Shown here: positions 7,049 to 14,410 of the stretch, piece after piece | Numbering within the stretch: the stretch's first letter is position 1 | How the letters are laid out: every line of letters begins with the position of its first letter | Assembly (NCBI GenBank): GCA_964432995.1 | Contig: CAYSPU010000027.1 | Coordinates: forward strand, 1 to 32,402 | Reading direction: 5' to 3' | Source of the DNA: CAYSPU01 sp964432995 | GTDB taxonomy: Bacteria; Verrucomicrobiota; Verrucomicrobiia; Limisphaerales; JAHDYP01 | DNA length: 32,402 nucleotides | The notes under the pieces: generated by a model | Database searches by the model: none | Told to the model about the DNA's origin: nothing | What the model saw: the letters and a program-made list of their open reading frames with translations, nothing else | Made by a program: the position numbers and the translations under genes

Positions 7049-10000
7049 CTACCGGTCGACGAACATGGCGCCGGCGGCGCTGCGCTGCCAGACGAAGTCG
7101 TAGACGCGACCGGCGACCGACTCCGTGTCTTCCTCGGAGAACGGCGGACGCGGCAGGGAACCGCAAAGGTTGTCCAGGATGAACATCTTCACGTCGGCTT
7201 GCGTCTGGGTGTTCTTCGTCCAATTGGGCATGGGCCGCAGGTGGGTCCTGAGAGCCGAGAGAAGGTCCCGGCTGGCCAGCTTGAGCCGCTCCCGGTCGGC
7301 TTTACGAATGGTGTCCTTGAAGAGCATCTGGAAAAGGGCGTATTCGTCCTCGCTCAATCCCTCTTCAGCGGCCCGCTTCTGCTCGGCGTCCAGGCCCTTG
7401 CTGAGGTCCACCAAGCGCGCAAAGGTCTCCTCGATAGTGACCCGGTCCTTCTCCCGGTTGTAGTCCGCAATGATCTCCTGGTACTTCTTGTAGTAGTCCA
7501 TCCGTTGCGGATTCTGCGCGAGCATCTGGGCGAGTTTCTTCTCGACCACGTCGCGGATGTCCCGGAGAGCACAGGCTTTCCGCTTCACCTTCTTCGCGAA
7601 CTCGTCACGGAGCTTGGCGAAATCGATCCGGCTCATGTCAAAGAGCTTGGCATCCATCTGGTCGTCACCGGGCTCCTGCGCGTGGATGGCCTCGCTAACG
7701 ATGTCCTGAAGCTCCTTCAGCAACTCGGTGATCTCGGCGGTGTCGCGTCGCTCCTGAAGCTTCTTGTAGATGGTCTCGATGTTGTCGTGGCGGAGCGCAT
7801 ACTGGAGGGCGCACGGCTCCATGAGCAGAGCTCTGAACCGGGAAAAGACCTCCCGCGCCATGATCTCAAAGCGGCGTTTGGTTTCGTCGGATGTGTAGAG
7901 GGCGTTGGTCGCGTCGGCAATGGCCGCGATACGGGTGAAGCCTCTCGCCCCTTCGAGGCGCGCCGTGTCGAAACCGAGGTTCTTCAGGTGGCTTTCCACT
8001 GCTCCGAGCGCCTGGAGGAAGGCCGCCAGGTAGTCCTCGATCGGTGTTACGATGTCGCCGCCACCAGCACCACCGCCGGGATCCTCGTCGTCGCCGAGGG
8101 CGTATTGGGCAAGAGCTTCGCGCAGGCTCTTGAGCATGCCGTTGTAGTCCACGATCACGCCCTCCGTCTTGCCCGGATAGACGCGGTTGGCGCGGGCGAT
8201 GGCCTGCATGAGCGTGTGCGCCTTCATGGGCTTGTCCAAGTAGAGCGTTTGCAGGCACTCGACATCGAAGCCGGTCAACCACATGGCACAGACGATGGCG
8301 ACGCGGAACGGATGGTCCGGCTCTTTGAAGGCATCCTCCACGCCCAGCCGCCTGCCATCAGCCGTTTCAAAGCCGTTCTTCATCACCACGCGGTGGGGGA
8401 TGATGTCGAAATCCCATTTCTTGAAGTCGCGCACCTCGTTTTGGGCTTCGCTGATGATGATCTCGATGATCGTGCTCTCCATCCATTGAGCCTGGCCGCG
8501 GAGCCATTCCATTTCCTTGGTGAGGGCCTCGCGCCGGCTTTCTTCGACGGCAGATTCGAGTTCCGACCGCTTGAAGAGGGCATAGCCCCGGACTTTGGCC
8601 AGCTTCGCCTTCCAGAGGGGAACCATCCGCTGGTGCATCCGGGCGCAGGTGACTTTGTCGATGCAGACCATCATGGATTTGCCGCACTGCCAACGGGTGG
8701 CACAATGCTCGACGAAATCCTCTGCGAGTTTGTCCAGGCGGTCGCCAGCGGTGATCACCTCGTAGTCCTGGCCGAGCAATTTCTCCAACAGAGCCTCTTT
8801 GTCCGGCTCCAGGTCGGCTCTGGCGATGGCCGCGGCGATGCGATCGTTCAGATCGAGCCGGGCGATGCCGAGTTTCTCGCCGCGATTCTCATACACCAAC
8901 TTCACCGTGGAATTGTCTTCCTCGGATCGTCTGAAGTCGTAGCGCGAGATGTAGCCGCCGAAGATGCGCCTGGTCAGGTGGTCGTGCTTGAACAGCGGGG
9001 TGCCCGTGAAACCGATGAACGAGGCGTTGGGCAGGGCCAACCGCATGTTCCGGGCGAACTTTCCGGCCTGCGTCCGGTGCGCCTCATCCGAAATGACGAT
9101 GATGTCGTCGCGCGTGCTGTACGGCTCCCTCGGGTCCACGTCCTGGTTGAACTTGTGGATGAGGCAGAAGATGAACCGGTGGTTCTCCTTCAGCAATGCC
9201 TTCAGTTCCTTGCCGGAGCTGGCGCGCGGGGTTTTCTCGTCCGCGATGCCGCAGCCCACAAACGTGCGGAAAATCTGGTCATCCAGGTCCTCGCGGTCGG
9301 TCGCGATGACGAAGGTGAAGTTGCCGGGGATATGGCGGCGCACCTTCTCGGCGAACATGACCATGGAGTAGGACTTGCCGCTGCCCTGCGTATGCCAGAA
9401 CACGCCCAACCGGCCGAGGTCTGGATGGGCGCGCTCGATGACCGCTAGTCTGCCAAGGTGTTCTTCCTCCAGCGGCCGTGATGGCGGGGCGAGAGCTTCT
9501 GCGGCCGGCTCGCCTTTGCTGGGCTTTGGCTCCTGGCGTATCTCGACGACGCGGTATTGCAGACGCCGCTCGGGTGGAATCTCGCGCTTCAGTTCCTCCT
9601 GCCGCCGCACCGAGGCCACGGCGTTGTTGACGCCGAGGACCTGATGGTTGCGGGCAACGATCTTCCGCGTGCCGCCGGGTTTGCTGTCATCAAACAGGAT
9701 GAAATTCTCGACGATGTCAAGGAGGCGATCCTTGGCGAGCATGCCGTCGAGCAACACTTGGGCGTCTACGCGGCCTCTGTCCTTTTCCTCGATTCGTTTC
9801 CATTCGGTGAAGTGCTCCCACTCGCTGGTAATGGAGCCGTAGCGGGCCCGGTCGCCATTGCTGACCACGAGGAAGGCGTTGTGGTGGAAGGCGTGGCTGA
9901 TGCTGGTTTCGCTGAGATAGTCGGTGAGGTTGTTGTCGAACCCCGTCCGCATGTTCAGATACACCGCCTTGAGTTCAATGAAGACAAGCGGTAGGCCGTT

Positions 10001-10495
10001 GACGAAACACACCAGATCGGCGCGGCGGTTGTAGTGGGGCACGCGCAAGCCCTGGATCTTCAATTCCCGGACAGCGAGGAACCGGTTGTTGGGGGTGCCA
10101 TCTGGACCGTTGCCGTTGCCGAAATCGATCACCTGGGCGCGGGCGTATTTGGTCTCGCCACCGGCGTCGCGCCACTCCACCGGGACGCCGTTGCGGATGA
10201 AGTCCGAATACTCCCGGTTGTGCTGGAGGAGCGAACGGGCGAAGTCCACTCGGGTCAGCCTCTCGACCGCTTGCTCGCGGGCTGAGTCCGGCAGTTCGGG
10301 GTTGAGGCGTTTTGAGGCCGCACGCAGATCGCGCGCGAGGACGACCTCGCGTTCGCTGGCGCGCCCGAGAGTGCCCGTCGGGCCGAAGGTCTCCTCGTTG
10401 TGCGCGAAGACGCTCTCCCAGCCGAGGACATTCTGCAGATGGTCGGCAAAGGTCTTCTGCACCAGCCGGTCTTCATTGTTGATGTCGGTGATCAT
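7049..10495 (-). CDS. hsdR: Type I restriction endonuclease subunit R
   Basis: This 1148-residue protein is the translocase and nuclease subunit of a type I restriction complex; it cuts unmodified DNA after ATP-driven translocation. The N-terminal nuclease domain shows the PD-(D/E)xK pattern, with D160 in RRADLVCF and E174-K176 in VFIELKAVY. SF2 helicase motifs follow: TQGSGKS (369-375), ISDEAHR (468-474), GFTGTP (495-500) and QAIARANRVYPGK (764-776). A long helical C-terminal region for complex assembly ends the protein. All motifs are intact. The start MITDINNEDR is confirmed by two truncated copies elsewhere in the operon with the same start. It is the last gene of the operon, 7 bp after the unknown 273-residue gene. 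Confidence 0.96.
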   Translation of the reverse strand: MITDINNEDRLVQKTFADHLQNVLGWESVFAHNEETFGPTGTLGRASEREVVLARDLRAASKRLNPELPDSAREQAVERLTRVDFARSLLQHNREYSDFIRNGVPVEWRDAGGETKYARAQVIDFGNGNGPDGTPNNRFLAVRELKIQGLRVPHYNRRADLVCFVNGLPLVFIELKAVYLNMRTGFDNNLTDYLSETSISHAFHHNAFLVVSNGDRARYGSITSEWEHFTEWKRIEEKDRGRVDAQVLLDGMLAKDRLLDIVENFILFDDSKPGGTRKIVARNHQVLGVNNAVASVRRQEELKREIPPERRLQYRVVEIRQEPKPSKGEPAAEALAPPSRPLEEEHLGRLAVIERAHPDLGRLGVFWHTQGSGKSYSMVMFAEKVRRHIPGNFTFVIATDREDLDDQIFRTFVGCGIADEKTPRASSGKELKALLKENHRFIFCLIHKFNQDVDPREPYSTRDDIIVISDEAHRTQAGKFARNMRLALPNASFIGFTGTPLFKHDHLTRRIFGGYISRYDFRRSEEDNSTVKLVYENRGEKLGIARLDLNDRIAAAIARADLEPDKEALLEKLLGQDYEVITAGDRLDKLAEDFVEHCATRWQCGKSMMVCIDKVTCARMHQRMVPLWKAKLAKVRGYALFKRSELESAVEESRREALTKEMEWLRGQAQWMESTIIEIIISEAQNEVRDFKKWDFDIIPHRVVMKNGFETADGRRLGVEDAFKEPDHPFRVAIVCAMWLTGFDVECLQTLYLDKPMKAHTLMQAIARANRVYPGKTEGVIVDYNGMLKSLREALAQYALGDDEDPGGGAGGGDIVTPIEDYLAAFLQALGAVESHLKNLGFDTARLEGARGFTRIAAIADATNALYTSDETKRRFEIMAREVFSRFRALLMEPCALQYALRHDNIETIYKKLQERRDTAEITELLKELQDIVSEAIHAQEPGDDQMDAKLFDMSRIDFAKLRDEFAKKVKRKACALRDIRDVVEKKLAQMLAQNPQRMDYYKKYQEIIADYNREKDRVTIEETFARLVDLSKGLDAEQKRAAEEGLSEDEYALFQMLFKDTIRKADRERLKLASRDLLSALRTHLRPMPNWTKNTQTQADVKMFILDNLCGSLPRPPFSEEDTESVAGRVYDFVWQRSAAGAMFVDR

Positions 10496-10502
10496 GGCGC
10501 GA

Positions 10503-11324
10503 TTACAGGAGGTTGGCCTGTCGTTCGTGCGGAATGGGCAAGACGCCGATGATCACCCACGGGTTGGGCGCGCGGAAATGAAACTGCTGGGTTGTGCCAA
10601 GAAAGAAGTGTAGGTCGGTCTGGAGGAACTGACCCACGTATTTCACACGCACCTTTTCCAGCGCTGTGGCCTCATCGTTGCCGTGCCGCCGCATGCACTT
10701 CCAGAACAGTGCCCCAATCTCCCAATCCAGGATCTGCAGCTTCGATTTGGTCCCGTCGGAATCCTCAAACTCGTAGGAGAAGCTGTAGGGCAGCTTCGGA
10801 ATCACCTGGAATGTCCGGCGCCACGCCTCTTCCGCGAACAGCTCGCCCTGTTTCGTCTGGCTTCGCATCTCCTCCACCTTGGCGGGATCCCACTCCCGGT
10901 CCTCCTCCTCCCAGAGAAAGCGCGCGATGCGGGCCGGCTTGAAGACCGCCAGGGAAAGCGCGTTCGCCTTCGCCCCCTCGATGAGCTGCTGCAGGCTGGT
11001 GTAAACCTTGGCGGTTTCCAGCAAGAGCCGGCGACGCTCCCGCCAGCTCTCCCTGGTGTCCATGTGCCCGACCGGACGAAGCTGCTTCATGTCGGCCGGG
11101 TGACGCGTTTCCGGGCGGGGATCGCTCCGTCCCCGAACCAGATCACATTCTACCCAGTCAAACTTCCTGTACTGCTCTGTCTCCTCCAAGCGGCGAAAGG
11201 GTACCGGGTAGATCCGCACCCACGAGCCGTCCTGGCGCACGCCGGCAGTGCAGACGGTCTCGCCGTACTTGCGCGAGAGCGTCGGGTAGGTTTTTACCGT
11301 GATGAGAACGCGCTCCTTCCCCAT
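10503..11324 (-). CDS. Conserved protein of unknown function paired with DUF488 gene
   Basis: I do not recognise a named family with certainty in this 273-residue protein. The N-terminus (RVLITVKTYPTLSRKYGE, then TAGVRQDGSWVRIYPVPFR) looks like a compact beta-rich domain. A mixed helical middle (about 75-175) and a C-terminal part ending in FHFRAPNPWVIIGVLPIP follow. There is no signal peptide or membrane segment. It follows the DUF488 gene by 12 bp and precedes hsdR by 7 bp, so it is almost surely co-translated with them. I recall similar proteins beside DUF488 genes in other bacteria, which suggests a conserved two-gene unit. The Arg-Ile-Tyr-Pro segment resembles a nucleic-acid-binding beta barrel only loosely. 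Function is unknown. Confidence 0.8.
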   Translation of the reverse strand: MGKERVLITVKTYPTLSRKYGETVCTAGVRQDGSWVRIYPVPFRRLEETEQYRKFDWVECDLVRGRSDPRPETRHPADMKQLRPVGHMDTRESWRERRRLLLETAKVYTSLQQLIEGAKANALSLAVFKPARIARFLWEEEDREWDPAKVEEMRSQTKQGELFAEEAWRRTFQVIPKLPYSFSYEFEDSDGTKSKLQILDWEIGALFWKCMRRHGNDEATALEKVRVKYVGQFLQTDLHFFLGTTQQFHFRAPNPWVIIGVLPIPHERQANLL

Positions 11325-11336
11325 GCCGCCTCCCGG

Positions 11337-12233
11337 CTACAAGTTTACTGCATGCAGTTCCTTCCCGTAGGTCTGCTCCAGCGCCTCTGCCACGCAATGC
11401 CGGTGGCACTGATGCGGCAGCTTCTCGAAACACGTCAATGCCACCCGCTCGCCGTCTTGGATCCAGCCGCGGATTTTCCCCAGTGCTGCGTTCTGCTTCG
11501 GCAGGCTCTCGCGCTCATACGCCGCGAAGAGCGCGTCATAGTCCGCCTGCGTCTTCAACTCCCGCCGTTTGCCCGACGCGATGCCCAACTCCGGCAGGTG
11601 CTCGTAGCGGATGCCCACGCCCTCGCACGCCTTGGCCAGCGTTTTCTTGGAAAAGCCATACTTGTGGCTGAACGCATTCCGGCGCACATCGCACAACAGC
11701 GTCACCCCGTCCTGGATCAGCCGGTTCAGGTAACCTTCCAGCGTGCGACCCTCGTAGCCGATGGTACACAGGCCCGGCCGGGTCGGCGCCGGACGCGCCG
11801 CCGCCACCGCCATCAAGGCCGGCTTGTCGCTGGCGAGCACCCGCCCCGCCATCTCGCTTCGCGTGGCGAAATACGGGTGCCGCCGATACGCCTCCGCCAC
11901 CAATGCGTCGCCACGCAACTTCGCGTGCGCCTTCGCAAACCGGTCCATGCCCAGTCGCACCCGGCTGTCCACCTTCGCCGCCGTCCGGCCTGCCGGCGTC
12001 AACGTCCATGACCGCTCCTCGTCCGCCAGGAGGCCCTGCTCGATCAGCCGTCGCTTGTCCGCATACGAGGTGAAGGCAAAGCCACCGAACCGGTAGGGCA
12101 CGAACTCGTAAGTGGGCGACTCCTCGACCTCCCGGCAGTAAAGGAACAGCAGCTTCTGGAAATCTAGACCGCCGACCTCGCCGCCGAGGGCGTCCACCAG
12201 CGCGAGCAGGCGTTTCTGGCGTTCGAAGAGCAT
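11337..12233 (-). CDS. DUF488 domain protein with N-terminal Panacea/winged-helix-like domain
   Basis: This 298-residue protein has two domains. Residues 1-85 (LDFQKLLFLYC at 23-33, then YRFGGFAFTSYADKRRLIEQG) resemble a winged helix of the SocA/Panacea (DUF4065) type, which often neutralises toxins. Residues 155-285 are a DUF488 domain: CTIGYEGRTLEGYL, then LLCDVRRN at about 179-186, YEHLPELG at 210-217, and TCFEKLPHQCHRHCVA (267-282) with the conserved Cys-His-Arg. DUF488 has no settled biochemical role. The fusion sits 23 bp behind a scar carrying an hsdS 3' end, and 12 bp before an unknown gene. Its place inside a restriction operon suggests accessory defence or regulation. The domain names are fairly sure; the function is not. 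Confidence 0.82.
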   Translation of the reverse strand: MLFERQKRLLALVDALGGEVGGLDFQKLLFLYCREVEESPTYEFVPYRFGGFAFTSYADKRRLIEQGLLADEERSWTLTPAGRTAAKVDSRVRLGMDRFAKAHAKLRGDALVAEAYRRHPYFATRSEMAGRVLASDKPALMAVAAARPAPTRPGLCTIGYEGRTLEGYLNRLIQDGVTLLCDVRRNAFSHKYGFSKKTLAKACEGVGIRYEHLPELGIASGKRRELKTQADYDALFAAYERESLPKQNAALGKIRGWIQDGERVALTCFEKLPHQCHRHCVAEALEQTYGKELHAVNL

Positions 12234-12256
12234 GGGTCAGGGTAACGGCTACGGGT

Positions 12257-12466
12257 TCACACTCCAATCTCCCCGCTCATCAGCCGCGGCAGCAAAAGGC
12301 CGCCGACGAGGACGACGTCGCGTTCGCTGGCGCGACCCAGTGTTCCAGCCGGGCCGAGGACTTCCTCGTTGAAGGTATAGGTGCTTTCCCAGCCGTGGAC
12401 ACCGCGCAGTTGATCGGCAAACGTCTTCTGGACCAGCCGGTCTTCGCCATTGATGTCCGTGATCAT
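12257..12466 (-). pseudogene. hsdR-head/hsdS-tail chimeric scar 1 (intact 69-codon frame)
   Basis: Residues 1-53 match the HsdR N-terminus: MITDINGEDRLVQKTFADQL, then GWES and GPAGTLGRASERDVVL. Residues 57-69 (LLLPRLMSGEIGV) match the HsdS C-terminus, MLLPRLMSGDIAV in the resident gene. The join falls at residues 54-56, exactly where HsdR (54-56) and HsdS (389-391) both have Ala-Arg-Asp. The DNA differs from resident hsdR at many synonymous sites, so it is not a recent copy. It starts 68 bp after the HIRAN gene and stops 23 bp before the DUF488 gene. It has no catalytic part and probably is a recombination remnant. Because it is still open, it could be translated. Confidence 0.85.
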
Positions 12467-12534
12467 GGCCTCGTTCGCGATCAATCCCCACTGGCACGCC
12501 GCAGCTTGCGAGGCGGGACCGATGCCGGCCGCCG

Positions 12535-13284
12535 CTATCCGGCGAGCAGTCTGAAATCGTCGCCGGACATGGGCGTGTAACCAGCAGGCCATTGGCCTCG
12601 GAATTCGATGAGCACCCGTTGCTTGGACGGCGCGGGAATCGGGTTCACCTTCACGACCTCCGCCTCCATCTTGGATGGCGAGCGTGCGATGGCGTTGATG
12701 AGATCACCCACCAAGTAGCGCGGCGTCCACCCGATCATGTGGTAATCACGGGTCTGCACCTGGACGGCGAGGAACGTGGCGGGATTGTTGATCTCCACAC
12801 AGGCCACCAATTGCTCGCCGGGCTGCAGCCGGTCCAACCGTGCCAGGGCGTCAGGATTGACGTGGCGCCAGCCGTGGAGAAAAAACCGACACCGAAAGGA
12901 CCCGTCCTCCCGCCGCTCGATCTTGGGGAACACCTCGAAGCTGTCGGTTGCGCGGTAGCCGCCGTCCACCGAGAGAATCTCAATCGGGTCGGCCTGCTCG
13001 GGCAGGTCCAGTTGCCGCAGGTATTCCTGGAAATCCCGACGCCCAGGCGTCAAGACACGGTTCTGAAACAGGGGGAACAGGTCCGACGCCTCGTAGTTGC
13101 GGTGGAGATCAGGAAAATCCACCAGCGGCTCGAATCCGCTGACCTGGCAGGCGCGCTCGGCGCCGTGCAGGTAGCCGAACCGGTAGGTTGCCCCGGCTTG
13201 CCGGACATCCAGACGCCCCACCGGGAACCACTGACGCGTACGCGCCTTGTCCTGCCAGGCTAGGAAGAGCGTTTTCGTATTCAT
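12535..13284 (-). CDS. HIRAN domain protein with HipA-N-like front
   Basis: In this 249-residue protein, residues about 157-230 form a HIRAN domain: GEQLVACVEINNP, AVQVQ, then YHMIGWTPRYLVGDL. HIRAN domains bind DNA ends in HLTF-type helicases and occur in bacterial conflict systems. Residues 1-95 (LFLAWQD, WFPVGRLDV, YRFGYLHGAERA, FEPLVDFPDL, LFPLFQNRVLTPGRRDF) resemble the N-subdomain of HipA kinases, which the neighbouring kinase lacks. The two genes overlap by 4 bp (ATGA), so they are translationally coupled and probably form one complex, as HipS and HipT do in split HipBST systems. The HIRAN call is fairly strong. The HipA-N similarity and the complex are inferred from pattern and context. 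Confidence 0.8.
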   Translation of the reverse strand: MNTKTLFLAWQDKARTRQWFPVGRLDVRQAGATYRFGYLHGAERACQVSGFEPLVDFPDLHRNYEASDLFPLFQNRVLTPGRRDFQEYLRQLDLPEQADPIEILSVDGGYRATDSFEVFPKIERREDGSFRCRFFLHGWRHVNPDALARLDRLQPGEQLVACVEINNPATFLAVQVQTRDYHMIGWTPRYLVGDLINAIARSPSKMEAEVVKVNPIPAPSKQRVLIEFRGQWPAGYTPMSGDDFRLLAG

Positions 13285-14186
13285 GGTGTCAATCGTTTCA
13301 ACTGCTCCAGGTTATAGCAAACCAGTTCCAGTGCAAAACCCCGAGCTAAGCCAGACATCCAATCATCCGGAACGCGAGCGATGATGGCAGCCGCCTTGGG
13401 CTTGTCGAGCCGCTTCAGCTTCTCCAAGGCCGGTCTGAACAGCCCCGGATGCGCCGCCACGGCACGCCGCACCAACTCCAACGGGCTGACGCCCCGCTTG
13501 TCCGTCTGCGCCCAGTAGATGGCGCCCGGCGCCTTCTCCGCGTAGGCGCCCACCCGCTTTTCGCTGAGGATCAAGCGCCGGCACTTGCCGTCGCTTTCGT
13601 CCAGCAACTCGCGGCCCAAGGAGGACGCATGGTCGAAGGTCGGTGCCAACACCCCCTGCCACTTGTCGCCAACCCGCTTTCTTAGGATCCCCCAATTCTC
13701 GTGGTGTCGGTCCGTGTTGCCGATCACGGCATCGAGCACGAGATAGCTGGCGAACTGTGTTTTCGCACGTTCCGCGCCTTCCGACTTCAAGTACAGCCGT
13801 TTGAGGGCGAGGAAGATGTTGGCCAGCGTGTGGTCCGGCTGGCGGAACTTGCGCGCGGGATCGTAGCCAAGGACTTTGCCCGCCAGAATCTGGTTGCCGT
13901 GAAAGAGGTTGCGGCCGTCGCGCGCGAACGATTCCGTGGCCGAGCCCCGGTGGCCCTGAAACACCGCTAGCTCCACCTTGGCGTGGAGAATGTCCAGGCA
14001 TGCCGCCAGCTCCGCCGCGATCTTCTCCGCCCAGTGCTGACCCGTGTTCGGCTGGGGGAACTTGAACAGCCACTCTGACTCTCCTTCTTTGGCGCGGTAC
14101 CAGAACTTCTCCTTGCTGCCCATGCCTTCCGGCTCCAGCACCCATTCGGGCCGAATCTCAAAAACGCTGTAGGCCGTGTCTGGCAT
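13281..14186 (-). CDS. HipA-like (HipT-type) Ser/Thr kinase core
   Basis: This 301-residue protein has the HipA/phosphatidylinositol-kinase-like fold. A probable ATP lysine lies in WLFKFPQP (about residue 42). The catalytic loop is IGNTDRHHENWG (155-166) with Asp159 and Asn164, and the metal-binding Asp185 is in APTFDHAS. HipA kinases phosphorylate targets such as aminoacyl-tRNA synthetases and stop growth. The usual N-terminal HipA subdomain is absent, but a HipA-N-like segment occurs in the next gene, overlapping by 4 bp. The ATG at 14186 shares its A with the stop (TGATG) of the hsdS-tail frame of scar 2, so this gene once followed an hsdS directly. No HipB-type repressor is seen nearby, unless the HIRAN partner restrains it. 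Confidence 0.85.
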   Translation of the reverse strand: MPDTAYSVFEIRPEWVLEPEGMGSKEKFWYRAKEGESEWLFKFPQPNTGQHWAEKIAAELAACLDILHAKVELAVFQGHRGSATESFARDGRNLFHGNQILAGKVLGYDPARKFRQPDHTLANIFLALKRLYLKSEGAERAKTQFASYLVLDAVIGNTDRHHENWGILRKRVGDKWQGVLAPTFDHASSLGRELLDESDGKCRRLILSEKRVGAYAEKAPGAIYWAQTDKRGVSPLELVRRAVAAHPGLFRPALEKLKRLDKPKAAAIIARVPDDWMSGLARGFALELVCYNLEQLKRLTP

Positions 14187-14400
14187 CAGGTTTGGGCCTC
14201 GATCTCCCCGCTCATCAGGCGCGGCAGCAGCAGGTCGCAAACGTGGCTGCCCTCGCGGTCGCTGGCGCGCGCCAGCGAACCAGCCGCACTGAGATCCTCT
14301 TCGTTGAACGCGCAAATGCTCTCCCAGCCGAGGACATCGCACAGATGGGCGCCAACGTCTTCTGAACGAATCGGTCTTCCCTATTGATGTCCGTGATCAT
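14186..14400 (-). pseudogene. hsdR-head/hsdS-tail chimeric scar 2 (frameshifted)
   Basis: It begins MITDINREDRFVQKT like HsdR. One base is then missing after codon 15, where TTC is expected and TT is found. Read in the +1 frame it continues AHLCDVLGWESICAFNEED, then GSLARASDREGSHVCD, and ends LLLPRLMSGEIEAQT, an HsdS C-terminus. After correcting the frameshift, the join lies at the same codons (54-56) as in scar 1. The hsdS-tail stop overlaps the kinase start codon (TGATG). Translated from its own ATG, the frame ends at 14215. It follows the DAC-domain gene by 10 bp. It is decayed, so an old remnant is likely. Confidence 0.85.
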
Positions 14401-14410
14401 GGAGCGCTTG

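Noticed and set aside
7199..9448. Long open frame on the plus strand opposite hsdR
   Set aside because: It is the antisense shadow of hsdR. No domain or signal is seen and hsdR has all its motifs.
12257..12466. Scar 1 as a complete hsdR or hsdS gene
   Set aside because: It keeps only the ends and has no nuclease, helicase or target-recognition domain.
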